From positions 62,001 through 126,000 of the forward strand of contig JAQGDQ010000192.1 in NCBI GenBank assembly GCA_030141605.1: 64,000 nucleotides of DNA, written 5' to 3'. Of this stretch, positions 15,301 to 24,017 are shown in pieces (position 1 is the first letter of the stretch; the number at the start of each line of letters is the position of its first letter). Source of the DNA: Tubiluchus corallicola. Lineage: Eukaryota > Priapulida > Priapulimorpha > Priapulimorphida > Tubiluchidae. The notes beneath the pieces are model-generated. The model did no database searches. It saw only the letters and a list, made by a program, of their open reading frames with translations, and was not told where the DNA came from. The position numbers were made by a program, and so were the translations under genes.

Positions 15301-18300
15301 AGTATTACTGCTGTCATCAGCTTACTATGCACTGCAAAGGCTTTTAATCAATTTTAGAAACGAAGTAATGCCTAAATTCCTTTGTGCAGTTAAAAATTAG
15401 AAAATTTATTTTAAAATATTAATTTATATAAGTGAATTAACAATAAATTAAAAAGTATACTTTTCTAAATCGTACTGCTCTAATATTTTCAGTTTCTCCT
15501 TAACTGTTAGATCTTTATGCTTATGCTCCATTTTTCAAACTTTTTAACTCTATGACCTTATTTGCTGTATGATGCTTACTTTTGTAAGTCACAAGGAATA
15601 CTGGCTGATTACTATACCTGCATCTTTGACTATCAAAGGGAAACCACTAGGCAAGTGATTAAATGTTCAGCTTTCAGAAATTCTTTGGATAACGAGGTTA
15701 ATTGCAGTGGGCGAGCGGGTAACAGATTGAAAACAAAACCGCTATCCTAGCATATTAGCGCATGATAAACGTACCTGTTTACAAACAAAACGGTACTTAA
15801 CATAATTGTTTCTACATGTATAATGCACAAAAGGGAAGTAAAGATGACATAAAAGTAGGAAAGGCTGTTTGAGCACATACAAATGTCTCTTATTTTAAGT
15901 ACGTGAAGGAAAAATATTGAGTCAATTACCGATAGTTTTTATGTATATTTGAATAGAAGAGGCCCGTTCCAGGCGTTTTTGAGTCAATTAAGCGATTGAG
16001 TCTATTAACCGCGAGTCTATTAAGCGGCGACTACTGTATTACATCACTACACACGTCACATGAAAACGAATTTGATGCCCCCAGTTTGCGACACTGTAGT
16101 TTGCAATTGTGTGCATTGTGTAAGTTAAGAAAAACAAAGAAAAATGCAAGGATTCCGTTTATTTGTGCTAACGCATTACCTTTTAGTCAGTGTCTGATGC
16201 ATATATTTTGCTCTCGATTAATTGAATCACTGTTCAATCGCTGATTATATCCATTTTTACATGGTTGTAATCTCAATTAATTCAATTAATATGTTAAATG
16301 CCCATCACTATTTGAATTAGATTTGTGCCAAAATATGGAAAAAGTTAACGATCTTGCTGAACATTTAACCAGAAATCAACAATAATTGTGTAATTGTTGC
16401 ATACGTCCTTTTTAATCTGATGGAACGTAAATGCACCAAAAAGTTAGATAACGATATTTTGCCTGTTATGCCATTGAACTCAGACATTTCCTAGGACTAT
16501 GTGTAACAGCTTTTGAAGCACTGATTTAAGTGATTTTTACACAAATGATTATGAAATGTAGGGACACATCATTGACTGATGTACTTTTTTTCTACTAAGT
16601 AGTATTTCTGTTAGTTTTAGTAAAGAATTGAAAATTTATATTTAGCATTATTAAATGGAAAAAATTCAAAACTTTCACTGAAAATCGTTTAAAAGTTCTA
16701 ATTCGATCAAAAACTACATTTAATCTAAGACTCGATGTTAAGATGTCAAGAGGGCACAATTGTTTTTCTCAAAAAACATCTCAGCTTCTAGTATTGTTGG
16801 GTGTTATCTTGATAAAATCACCTGTTGCTGTTTTTGCAGCATATCGTGGTACGTTAGCAAGAAAGTCTGTTAGAAACATCAGAACAGCAATAGTTGTAAT
16901 TCAGCGAAGCTGGAGGCATTATTGCTTGAAGCGTGCACTACTGCTACATCTACACAAGCTGATCAGTGAAGAAAAGGACAAGCAGCAAGAAGAAACTAAT
17001 AAGCAGCTTGACGCTGAATGTGAAACATGTCTGAAGGTAATATTTTAGATTACCTGATATATTAGTCTTAAATACTGTAGAATCTGTTTAATCTAAGTCT
17101 GTACCAGAAATTACTGTATATTAGTTTATTACATATAAAAGGTAATGTCGCCACAGATAAACAATGCATACTTTATGGAGTTACTTTAATCCTACGAATG
17201 CTAATAAGCTATTGCACTTTACTTTGAAGCTTTTCACAAGCAGTTTACTGAACATTGAGAGATTTGGCTTCATTAAACAATATGCACTGTACTAACATAG
17301 AAAACACTGCTTAATAAGTCTCTTTGGATATAAATCCAGCCGCTTAAAAAATCCGTTTAACATTGCACCAAAGTGGATTTATTAAGCAGCAAGCACTGTA
17401 TGTACTGTATGCAGGAGTATAGAGTATTTTCATATTTGTTGACATTAAATTAACTAGTTCGATGTAAGGGAAGCTTTTAATATGTTCGACCATAGTATTC
17501 TTGGTAAATCTTAAAGGCAGTTGAATACTAGAATACTATGTGAATGCAATGGCTTAGCATGGGTTTTGGTTTGCCCTCTGTGGTAACCAAATCCCTAGAT
17601 TTGCTGTTAATTCACTGGACTTGGGCGTCCAGGCGAGATTGGGCTTCCAGCTTGGATCACCTTCGGATACATTTGTAAATTTTTTTTTAACTCGACGATT
17701 ACAACATTCATTGTTCATTCAAGTATTTGATGCTGTAATGAACATTTGATATAGTACCTAATGTCATAATAATACAGAAAACATTTTTAGTAAGCATCTT
17801 TTCCTTTGGCAGTTTCACATTATGTTTTCATTACATTACCCATTCTTGCAGACACAGCTTAAGCAGAAGAAGTCGGTGTGTTTCAGTCTACCAGTTTCAA
17901 CCTATGAAGTTAATGCTTCAAACACATGTTCTGATTTTAAAATAGCAGATCATGCTGAAAGTGAGAGCCAACCAAGAAAGCCTAATGAAGTCTTCACCCA
18001 AGCTGTGATTAGTGATTCACTCTCTGTGACTGTAAGTGACTTCTCATTGATATTAAGAATAGGTAAACAAATTTCTCACTATTATTTGTGTAATCTTATT
18101 AGTAATTTTGTATAAATAGCTTTGACATTAAAGGTAACGGCTTTATAATCATAAAGACGCTTTTGTCTCTAAACTATTTTGCATTTCAGTGTGGTAATAG
18201 ATGCCATGAAATGCAATGTTACAAAGCAGTAAAGCCTTATCCACATTTGCCTCAGCTCTTTTACAAAGACGGTATTTTGTCTGTTAGACACATGCCTCGG

Positions 18301-19262
18301 GTAAGTCTTTAGTGAATGCAAGCACGTATATATTTTGTTCAACTAACAGTGCCGACAGCAAAAGTATGATGATTTTATAAGAAAAACAGATTTAGTCAAT
18401 CCATTGTTTTTTTAGATGGTTGATTTAGACAAAGAAAGAATGATTGCTGGTAATAGCTAGCATTTTAAAAGATTATACCCTGATTGGGCCTAGTTCCCAA
18501 CAGAAGCCAAATTTGCGATTGATAAATTAACTAACTAATTGAACCAATTTTCACTCTCAGTCATGCATTCACACAGCATTTGTACATTTATAGTCTTGCT
18601 CATATTTACACACTATGAGTCTGGCTGGTTGAACTGCTACAGAAGCAGTTGCCTTTGACATTTTTTTAAACTTAATATTTTCAAGTTCATAGCAATTGTA
18701 ACGTTTGGCATGATTCCAAATCCATATATGTACGGTACTATATGCAAGTTATATTGATGTCAGATGAGATACTAATTGTCTTGTTGCTAATGACAAAATT
18801 GATGTTTTTTTAACTTAAAAATATTAACCGTGGAGTTAACATCTCCATAGACAGATAAAAACAATTTATTATTAATGTCTAATAAGCTGCCTGTTTTATT
18901 AGCTAATAATTTATTAACTAACTATATTTGATTGGTACCCAATTTTCTGCTCTCTTTTTCTTATTAATTCTTCCTCATTAATTAAATTTCATGCTAGATT
19001 AAATATCAAGCATTTGTTAAGCTAAGATTTTTGTTTGCGTATTGAATAATGTAAAACAAGTGAACGTGATCATTTTCTTGTTAAAATATATTCGATAATG
19101 TATTGACTTATTTGTTTGTTTTGTACAGAATACATTTCTAATCCATTATTAATTTTTGCGTAGGTTCATGTCAAGTTTCATACACGGCCCAACCTGATTT
19201 TGAAGAATGCTCACATGATTTCATGGAAGGAATTTGAATGTAGTTTAACAGATTGTCTATAG
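609..19262 (+). CDS. MYO19: Unconventional myosin XIX (19 exons, 5' end outside window)
   Basis: An actin-based motor that in vertebrates sits on the mitochondrial outer membrane and moves or tethers mitochondria. Nineteen exons splice in one open frame of 904 residues (numbered from the first visible one). Visible landmarks: P-loop GESGAGK at 32-38, switch I NSSRFGK at 90-96, switch II DVYGFE at 321-326, actin-interface HYIRCIKPN at 524-532, three IQ motifs at about 680-700, 703-721 and 726-746, then a short tail (776-904) with no coiled coil. Class XIX is called because long stretches match my memory of human MYO19, such as [20 protein letters not shown]-like, RRDCLAK, and the tail motif S(V/I)R..P...KFH of the MyMOMA mitochondrial-binding domain. 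Compared with the ~970-residue human protein, about 100 N-terminal residues are missing because they lie upstream of base 1. No frameshift or internal stop is seen, so the gene looks functional. Confidence 0.93.
781..1385 (+). repeat. Interspersed repeat A, copy 1
   Basis: Lies in the first MYO19 intron. The order of blocks gcaagaaaac, cttgaaattttata, tgaccattaggtgcagc, gcttaaagtttgaaaaa and tagttacacaagtttttcaa is shared with 7491-7965 in a later intron. Copy 1 is longer because of a foldback insertion (883-1000). No coding capacity; no terminal repeats seen. Confidence 0.7.
883..1000. mobile_element. Small foldback (MITE-like) insertion
   Basis: Arms of about 25-30 bp: aaataaaaacaatagccag on the left and its near reverse complement ctggctgttatttttattt on the right, with cagcaccca/tgggtgctg pairing further in. 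It interrupts repeat A copy 1 and is absent from copy 2, so it inserted later. Confidence 0.55.
2291..2417 (+). CDS. MYO19: MYO19 exon after P-loop
   Basis: Starts after tatgttttag and encodes [11 protein letters not shown] and [12 protein letters not shown], the helix following the P-loop and the conserved N-P-x-(L/M)-EAFG of all myosins. Ends at gtaaga, leaving phase 1 so that the Gly codon is split with the next exon. Confidence 0.93.
2458..2572. mobile_element. Palindromic tRNA-like element
   Basis: Two ~50-bp arms in inverted orientation around a 15-bp loop (tggtgttatggttag). Both arms contain accttctgctttct and the agctatg/catagct ends. The right half has a perfect RNA polymerase III B-box (gggttcgagccc) and, with the loop, an A-box-like tggtgttatgg. 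It sits directly after a MYO19 donor site. It reads as a tRNA-derived SINE with a duplicated inverted head, not a working tRNA, since the anticodon stem-loop is irregular. Confidence 0.6.
4131..4303 (+). CDS. MYO19: MYO19 exon with switch I
   Basis: Starts after ttttgtcaaag. Encodes switch I ([10 protein letters not shown]) and the very conserved [11 protein letters not shown] plus ERNFHIFYQ of the motor core. Ends CAG|gtgaga in phase 0. Confidence 0.94.
4882..4984 (+). CDS. MYO19: MYO19 exon, loop between motor segments
   Basis: Follows tttttcttag and reads [11 protein letters not shown] onward to HLANYG. This surface segment is variable among myosins, so it is supported mainly by splice sites and the open frame (phase 0 in, phase 1 out). 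The Met here is internal, not a start. Confidence 0.85.
5846..5931 (+). CDS. MYO19: MYO19 exon
   Basis: Small exon between ttgtgcag and gtaatt. Encodes [20 protein letters not shown] and then DNIFM, the standard segment before the LHLGNI helix. Phase 1 in, phase 0 out. Confidence 0.91.
6463..6556 (+). CDS. MYO19: MYO19 exon with ILHLGNI
   Basis: Starts after cattattttag. Encodes [13 protein letters not shown], a hallmark of myosin motor domains, followed by an acidic loop ([12 protein letters not shown]). Ends at gtaaat in phase 1. Confidence 0.93.
6986..7166 (+). CDS. MYO19: MYO19 exon with RRDCLAK
   Basis: Follows tgtattacag. Encodes the LLGLD helix, the cardiomyopathy-loop region ([13 protein letters not shown]) and [13 protein letters not shown], the form of the DALAK motif that I recall for MYO19. 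Ends gac ag|gtaaga, phase 2. Confidence 0.93.
7309..7382 (+). CDS. MYO19: MYO19 exon, [10 protein letters not shown] helix
   Basis: 74-bp exon after ctttttag. It completes the split Arg codon and encodes [13 protein letters not shown] and the run-up to switch II (FKFIG). Ends at gtaaga, phase 1. Confidence 0.92.
7491..7965 (+). repeat. Interspersed repeat A, copy 2
   Basis: Second copy of the repeat at 781-1385, in the intron between the VFHWLV and switch II exons. The shared blocks are in the same order and orientation. Divergence is high enough to suggest an old family. The rest of this 1.3-kb intron shows nothing recognisable. Confidence 0.65.
8698..8930 (+). CDS. MYO19: MYO19 exon with switch II and relay helix
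   Basis: Largest exon of the gene (233 bp), after tacgtttag. Encodes switch II (LLDVYGFE), the relay helix ([20 protein letters not shown]) and the converter-side segment to SVLDE. Ends gag|gtaata in phase 0. Confidence 0.96.
9268..9348 (+). repeat. (TGT)n trinucleotide microsatellite
   Basis: About 25 TGT/TTG units with a few tgc interruptions at the end, inside a MYO19 intron. Any poly-Cys or poly-Asn reading frame over it is an artefact. Confidence 0.97.
9603..9773 (+). CDS. MYO19: MYO19 exon, HYAGNVAY segment
   Basis: Follows tttttttgcag. Begins [12 protein letters not shown] and carries [12 protein letters not shown] and LVEKNK, the strut region of the lower 50-kDa domain. Phase 0 at both ends; donor gtacga. 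Confidence 0.94.
9997..10164 (+). CDS. MYO19: MYO19 exon, loop 2 region
   Basis: Starts [12 protein letters not shown] after tttgttag. Contains the low-complexity loop 2 with Ser/Thr/Gly and Lys, then ITVLSKFK. The donor (gttctt) is weak but the phase and protein continuity are clear. Confidence 0.92.
10603..10781 (+). CDS. MYO19: MYO19 exon, actin-binding HYIRCIKPN
   Basis: After acttttttgcag. Encodes [23 protein letters not shown] and then the SH1 helix region ([14 protein letters not shown]). Ends at gtacgt, phase 2. Confidence 0.95.
11806..11972 (+). CDS. MYO19: MYO19 exon, converter region
   Basis: Follows tctattttcag. Completes the Arg codon and encodes [14 protein letters not shown], the class XIX equivalent of P.R..F..RY..L, then a variable stretch. 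Ends after one base of a Gly/Ala codon at gtacat. Confidence 0.88.
12709..12833 (+). CDS. MYO19: MYO19 exon, converter end with FGKSKVFLK
   Basis: After acaattttttcag. Encodes [18 protein letters not shown] and the hallmark [12 protein letters not shown] that ends the motor domain. An alternative acceptor one codon downstream (cagcag) is possible. Donor gtaagt is strong. Confidence 0.92.
13028..14170. mobile_element. Element with ~200-bp terminal inverted repeats
   Basis: Left arm 13028-13232 and right arm 13960-14170 are inverted copies: both contain tactccatca-ggtaaagaaa, ttttagtttttgtactt, gtatttaaaatttca and cgagtttgc-aaaatcaaaa. The centre (13233-13959) has no transposase-like frame, only a GT/GCGT microsatellite. 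This is a foldback or long-TIR MITE within the intron between FGKSKVFLK and IQ1. Confidence 0.75.
13531..13585 (+). repeat. (TG)n/(CGTG)n microsatellite
   Basis: Alternating purine-pyrimidine run with tgtgtg and tgcgtgcg units, in the centre of the long-inverted-repeat element. Confidence 0.95.
14667..14799 (+). CDS. MYO19: MYO19 exon, lever arm with IQ1
   Basis: Starts [15 protein letters not shown] after gatgttttag and contains the first IQ motif ([14 protein letters not shown]) plus the start of the second (AAIYIQK). Ends phase 1. The preceding intron holds the long-inverted-repeat element. Confidence 0.92.
15195..16036. mobile_element. pogo/Tigger-like MITE, 842 bp
   Basis: Terminal inverted repeats of at least 25 bp (starting cagtagtcgccgcttaatag and ending in its reverse complement), flanked on both sides by TA, the target duplication of Tc1/mariner/pogo elements. 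The start CAGTAG fits the pogo/Tigger style. Sub-terminal repeats (aattaaccgattgaacctat, gattgagtctattaaccg) extend the pairing. No transposase is encoded, so it is non-autonomous. It lies in the intron between the two IQ exons. Confidence 0.85.
16840..17036 (+). CDS. MYO19: MYO19 exon, IQ2 and IQ3
   Basis: After gtttttgcag. Completes IQ2 (AYRGTLARK) and encodes IQ3 ([16 protein letters not shown]), followed by a charged helix ([13 protein letters not shown]). Calmodulin or light chains would bind these IQ motifs. Confidence 0.92.
17304..17400. mobile_element. Short degenerate MITE related to the pogo-like one
   Basis: Inverted arms actgcttaataag...ctttgg at 17305-17327 and ccaaag...ttattaagcag at 17368-17399, with ccgcttaa-type words like those in the 15195-16036 element. 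A weaker outer arm at about 17081 (ctgtttaatctaagtctgta) may make it longer. Confidence 0.4.
17852..18031 (+). CDS. MYO19: MYO19 tail exon
   Basis: Between cattcttgcag and gtaagt, phase 0 on both sides, 60 codons. Ser/Thr/Asn-rich linker ([20 protein letters not shown]) with no recognisable fold; supported by the frame and strong splice sites. Confidence 0.8.
18190..18300 (+). CDS. MYO19: MYO19 tail exon, start of MyMOMA-like domain
   Basis: Follows tgcatttcag, phase 0 on both sides. Encodes a Cys-rich start ([12 protein letters not shown]) and [10 protein letters not shown], which lines up with the S-I-R-x-L-P of the human mitochondrial-attachment domain. Confidence 0.85.
19164..19262 (+). 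CDS. MYO19: MYO19 last exon
   Basis: After tttttgcgtag. Encodes [20 protein letters not shown] and ends SLTDCL-stop. The KFH(T/C)R core matches the membrane-anchoring part of the human tail; of the basic pair after KFHC in human only the Arg is kept here. The protein ends ~25 residues earlier than human MYO19 as I recall it. Confidence 0.85.
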   Translation, partial: VHVKFHTRPNLILKNAHMISWKEFECSLTDCL

Positions 19263-19577
19263 GTATAGTTGAGGTACCTAGCTGCTGTAATCATACCTGA
19301 TTTACACTAGTAGTCTGTACTGAGTTCAGCACTGTCTAGTCAAACATTTACAGACTGAGCAGACATGGTATTCTGTATGGACACGAATTTTGATCCATTC
19401 TCTATAGTGTTAACAACAGTTTCTGTCACTGTTCTAGTTTGCAAAACGTGTACTAAAAATATTGGCAAAAATAATGTGTCCGTGAACTTTATTTCATTTG
19501 AATGTATCAAGGTTTAGTTGCTTACTTGTTTCTCCTATAGTTTAAACAACAGACTTCAATACTGATGTTTTATACTG

Positions 19578-19583
19578 AATAAA
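19578..19583 (+). terminator. Candidate MYO19 polyadenylation signal
   Basis: First AATAAA downstream of the MYO19 stop codon, 315 bp into the 3' untranslated region. AT-rich DNA gives chance matches, so this is tentative. Confidence 0.35.
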
Positions 19584-19785
19584 CAAATTGAACTAAGCAT
19601 GATCTCAGATCTGTGCGTTAAAACTGAGTATTAACTCACAACCATCGTTTAAAGAGATTATAAGTATGGTTTTTAACTTTCTTAGCACTAACCTACTTTA
19701 ACTTAAGTGATTAATTAAATAAAACTGCTGTTCTTGAATTCTTGAAATCAAACTTTTTGCAAAGGAAGGAAAGGTGAAAATTTAG

Positions 19786-19856
19786 GATTGAGCACGGATT
19801 TGAATCAAGGACCTTACAAGACAGTGCCATGACCACTAGATCACACCTCAACTTAT
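19786..19856 (-). mobile_element. tRNA-like SINE head (minus)
   Basis: On the minus strand gatctagtggtcatggca resembles an A-box and gattcaaatcc a B-box, spaced as in a tRNA. The body beyond the head is not identifiable. Located in the MYO19 3' flank. Confidence 0.6.
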
Positions 19857-20063
19857 AACAATGGCGCTTCTTATTTTAATCGTATCCTTGTTATTGATTC
19901 ATCATCTCCAAATGTTATTATACTCATATAGATTAATAGCAAACTACTTAGATTAATTTTCTCTAATTAGTTAATTAATTAAGTATGGAGTAAAACCTGG
20001 TGGTTAATTATTAATAATTGATAATGTTGATGCGCAGATTCCAAATTAAATAAATTGAAGAAT

Positions 20064-20135
20064 CTGCATGGTCTAGTGGTCATGGGTGTTTGATTTGTAA
20101 TCTAAAGATCCCTGGCCAAATTTGGACTAAGTTGA
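20064..20135 (+). mobile_element. tRNA-like SINE head (plus)
   Basis: tggtctagtggtcatggg is nearly the same A-box as in the minus-strand copy 200 bp away; a diverged B-box follows (ctggccaaatttgg). Same family, opposite orientation. Confidence 0.55.
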
Positions 20136-21280
20136 AGTATTTGAATTTTATCAAATTTGGTTTAAAAAATGTGAAGTATATATTTTGATTCAAGCAATAC
20201 AGTGCAATGCTATATCTGTGATTTACTTACTTTTTTACTTGACTTTTATAGTAAATGGAAATCTGCTCAGTTTTGTTTTTAGAAATTATTAATACCAGCT
20301 AAACTATTTGGTTACATAGACATGCATGTTGTGAAAGGATAGAATTTAACTCAAATTGCAAATTGTTTTGATGCAGAAGCCAGGAAAACTAAATTTTGAG
20401 CAAAGTAACTAAATCAATTACTAACAGTTGCCAAATTAATTTAGTATCATTGTGGATATATTTGTAAAGTCATTTTCATTATTCATTTCACCTAGGTGAC
20501 GTGCCAGTAAAGATTTTTGGCTTTCATACTAACAAATTGTAAATTTGTCAGTAGGACTACTAACAAATTGTTAGTAGGACAAAAATACGATTTATTAGTA
20601 GGATTTAAGGAAAAATTCTGCAAGTGATGCACACAGTGCATTATTCATAATAGCATTATTACAAAATTAACTCCAACTTATATAAACATTCTATTCATTT
20701 TTTGTACCCTTTATGCTAATGGTGCAGGAGTTTTTAAACAATGAAAATGATCATATTAAGTATAACTGGTGCTGTACCTCAATCTATTAATATAGATTAA
20801 TTAAAATGAATAGTGAATATGTGTAATTATAATCTAGTTATTAAACATGATATTTTAGCATTAAATTAATGAATGAATAAGAAATATGTTTTTAGTTACG
20901 AGCACTTTATTTCGCTGCACTTTTATATGAATTTGTTGTAAGTGGTACAGTGTTTATCTTAAGTTTAAGGTACAAACGTTTAGTTTTATATCAAAAGATA
21001 TAATTCAACAGTTCAACTTATTGTTTTAGCTACTGTTATTACTGGCTTTATTTCTTTAAAGCATTAACTTACTTTTGTATAATTTTAAATTTTACATGTG
21101 TAAGATTAATGCTATATAGTGGAAATGTGGGCCAATGTGAGGCAGGCACATAAATGTAGTAGTATAGTTTGTTTTTGTGTAGCAAGGTTAGCATTGCTGC
21201 TTTAGTGAAAATAAATGCATGATTCACAACTTAGTTGACTTTTCCTGGTTGATGGTTACAGTACTGTCTTTGATGTGCAG

Positions 21281-21364
21281 TGTGATGAATTTTGCATTGA
21301 AAACATATCAGCTGATGAAAATGAAGAGGAAGATTTGGAACCGGCTGTTCCATCTTTCATATAG
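21281..21364 (+). CDS. Possible alternative terminal exon, acidic tail
   Basis: Preceded by an acceptor-like tgatgtgcag, it reads in phase 0 for 27 codons and stops: CDEFCIENISADENEEEDLE then PAVPSFI. The composition (Asp/Glu-rich, codons unlike the surrounding AT-rich noise) looks coding. The 18190-18300 MYO19 exon ends in phase 0, so splicing to this exon would give a MYO19 isoform lacking the KFH tail core. It could equally be the last exon of another gene or a chance frame. Confidence 0.3.
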   Translation, partial: CDEFCIENISADENEEEDLEPAVPSFI

Positions 21365-22139
21365 ATAGATAACAAAAACATTAATACATAAAATGCATTA
21401 TTATTGACATTAACACATTAAAATAACTACTACAACGTATTACAAAAGTTAAAATAGGTTCTGATGACAATACTTTAAGCCTGATTATGTAAACAATTAG
21501 TACTGCTGATAGATAATATGTAGCTAATATTCTAAAGATGTTAGATGATCATAAATGTACTATTTCGTATAAAAAGGTATGCGTTGTGCGTACTTTAATT
21601 TACATTTCTATTGTTAAGACACTTGAATACAAATTTACGAACGAGAGTTACGACTTTGGTATTATTAGATCGTAAAAGAAATATAAATTTGTTTTCGTTT
21701 GACATACACACATAACAAATCAAGAAACTCAACAATAATCTGAGTGTATCTTTGCTTCTCCTTATAAAGGGTTCTGCCAATTGCAAAGCTTTTGCTTTGC
21801 CAGTTATTTTCAAAAATGCATTGATTTTCACACAAGTATGCCTTAAATTGGTTTCCATTTAGCTGCGGTTGTGAAAAAGCTACCTCATAAATAGCCTCAT
21901 TTCCCCCCGGAATTGATTGAAAAGTGGTTTGCAATCTCAATCCTTTCTAACCTCTAACAAAATAAGGCTCTTAAAATTTCTCTTCCATTTCCCTTTTTTT
22001 CATATAAAATCCAGTTTCTCAATTCTTTCTTATTGGAATTTAAGCCTATCACTGTGTTTCGTATTAATAAATGTGCGCTATTTATTAGGCCACCCTGTAT
22101 GTTTGTCACCATACTCAACAAACGACTGAAATGAGCCAA

Positions 22140-22420
22140 ATGGCCACTATCCAGGTTGCTTCATGACCTCTACTGACGTAGTATGACGCACTTGTTGTCA
22201 TGTCATTACGATGATGTCACGAGTCATGCGCCGAATGCGTCAATATGACCATAAACGCTTTAGCATCTAATCATCGCGCACACAATACACGCCAGACGAG
22301 CGGATTGAGCAACAAATCGTGCGAACTTCATTCAATTTCTTCGTCCGATTACGCAACGTTTTAACTCAATTGTCAAAGGAATAATCTTTCTGTTTTGCTT
22401 GCAAACGAGGCAAGAGCAAT
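22140..22420. promoter_or_regulatory. Candidate regulatory patch with TGACG/CRE-like words
   Basis: Unusually GC- and CpG-rich for the window. Within 22176-22250 there are several CREB/AP-1-like words: tgacgta, tgacgc, tgatgtcac, gagtcat, gcgtcaa. It lies between MYO19 and the kinase gene and could be a promoter or enhancer; no TATA box or start site is evident. Confidence 0.25.
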
Positions 22421-23114
22421 GCAACTGATGTACACTAGAATGTGATTTTACAGTGCATCGTAAACTGTATGTTGCACGATCATTTCACCAGGGCTTCATT
22501 ATGCTCGCAGGCATTATTTGAAGATGGAGCTTTAAGGTGCCAATAAACGTCAAAATAATGCCAAAGCTTACACGTTATAACTGATATAGACAACCTGAAC
22601 AGGCGATATTAAGCGAGATTTTCTAATTCTGGTTTTCAATAATTGTCTACATTAGGTATGTATGTTCAAAATATTATTCTGCCATGCAGTAATAAACGTA
22701 GTGCTGGTAAACCAATGTAGTCATTGTAGCCAATACCAACTGTAATGAATTCTAATCAGTGTTTGGAGAGGCAATCGATTGTACAGGATGAAACACTTGG
22801 AAGCATTGATGGCGTACGTTGTATACTGGCAATATAGGGAAGCCGGCGGGAGAAGACTTGTGTATATTTGAGAAATTATATTAATAAAGCTTGGCCAGTA
22901 CCAGGCCTCATTTCGATTGCGATGCATGTATGTACGTAATTATTTTACATTGCACGCAAATACGTAACACTGGATACTGAATGCGTGTATCTAATATAAT
23001 TAATACAATTATAAACTACAATAAACTATGTACATAATTATATTACATTGTACGCAAACACGTAACGTTGGATATCTAATATCTTATAATTAATTTCGCT
23101 GGTATATATATATA

Positions 23115-23690
23115 TCTTCTTCTTCCCAGCTTTTCCCTATGCGGGTCGCCGTTGTGAATGAGTCTTCTCCACGCATTCCTGTTGTTGACCATCTCTTCAT
23201 TTATGTTCTTCTCTCTAAGGTCTCCATTAATAACATTCAATCCATCTCCGCTTGGGGCGTCCTCGTCTTCTATTTCCCAGCACTTCCATTTCCATGACCT
23301 CCCCTCCCACATGATCTTCACCAACCCTTCTTTTCAGGTGTCCATACCATCGCAATCTTGCGAGGCTTCCACTACTTTTACTGTTCCTCTGATATTATTA
23401 TTTCTAATTTTATCTATTTTTGATATTCCCACCATCCATCTCAACATCCTCATCTCCACCACATCCATTTTCTTCTCTTCGGTCTTCTTTAGAGAAGCTG
23501 CTTCCAGCCCATAGACTTCTTGTGGACTCTACCTTTAAGTCTCACCGACTCATTCATAGAAGGTTTTGGCGCAGTTTTTACAGACGGATGCCCTTCCTGA
23601 CCCTAACCCTCCCTATTTATCCGGGCTTGGGACCGGCACTGAGTTGGGCTGGCTTGCCCCCCCCCCAGTGGCTAGGTTCTATATATATTT
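23115..23690 (-). pseudogene. Degenerate LINE fragment (C-terminus of reverse transcriptase ORF)
   Basis: On the minus strand, broken frames give YGLEAASLKKTEEKKMDVVE, then LARLRWYGHLKR, then NNRNAWRRLIHNGDPHREK, in the order seen at the C-terminal end of many non-LTR retrotransposon proteins (YGAE..., LRW.GHV.R, DR..WRRLI). The frame shifts near 23350-23380, and stops are present. The upstream part (23560-23690) contains gatgcccttcctgaccc and atccgggcttgggaccggca, words I remember from repeats common in fish and marine invertebrates. Dead remnant. Confidence 0.7.
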
Positions 23691-24017
23691 ATAAGACTGT
23701 ATATAGGATATGTGCTACAACAAATGTTGTTTGCAGCAACACAATCTCTGGTATTTTTTCTCCTTGGAATCCAAGGAAAGTCAAATTAAGGGTATCTAAC
23801 AGAGAAGAAAATACTGATGGAGTAGTTGATTTTCTAGTGTGATTGTTATTTTTGCGCATGTGCAGCAGGTTTGATGTGAAATAAATACATTTTAGTATTT
23901 TTATGATAATAATAATCATCTTTGTTTAAAGTCGGCTTTAGGATAAACAATTAAAATAAGCTCAAAGAGTTTTTTGCCCACTCTAAATTAAAATTCTACA
24001 ACTATATAACAGAGATT

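Larger units (their letters stand above)
19263..21280. other. MYO19 3' flank without recognisable gene
   Basis: Very AT-rich DNA holding the likely 3' UTR, a candidate poly(A) signal and two opposed SINE heads. Nothing else supported. Confidence 0.6.

Noticed and set aside
23158-23842. Plus-strand Ser/Pro-rich frames
   Set aside because: They are the reverse of a dead LINE tail whose minus-strand motifs are clear.
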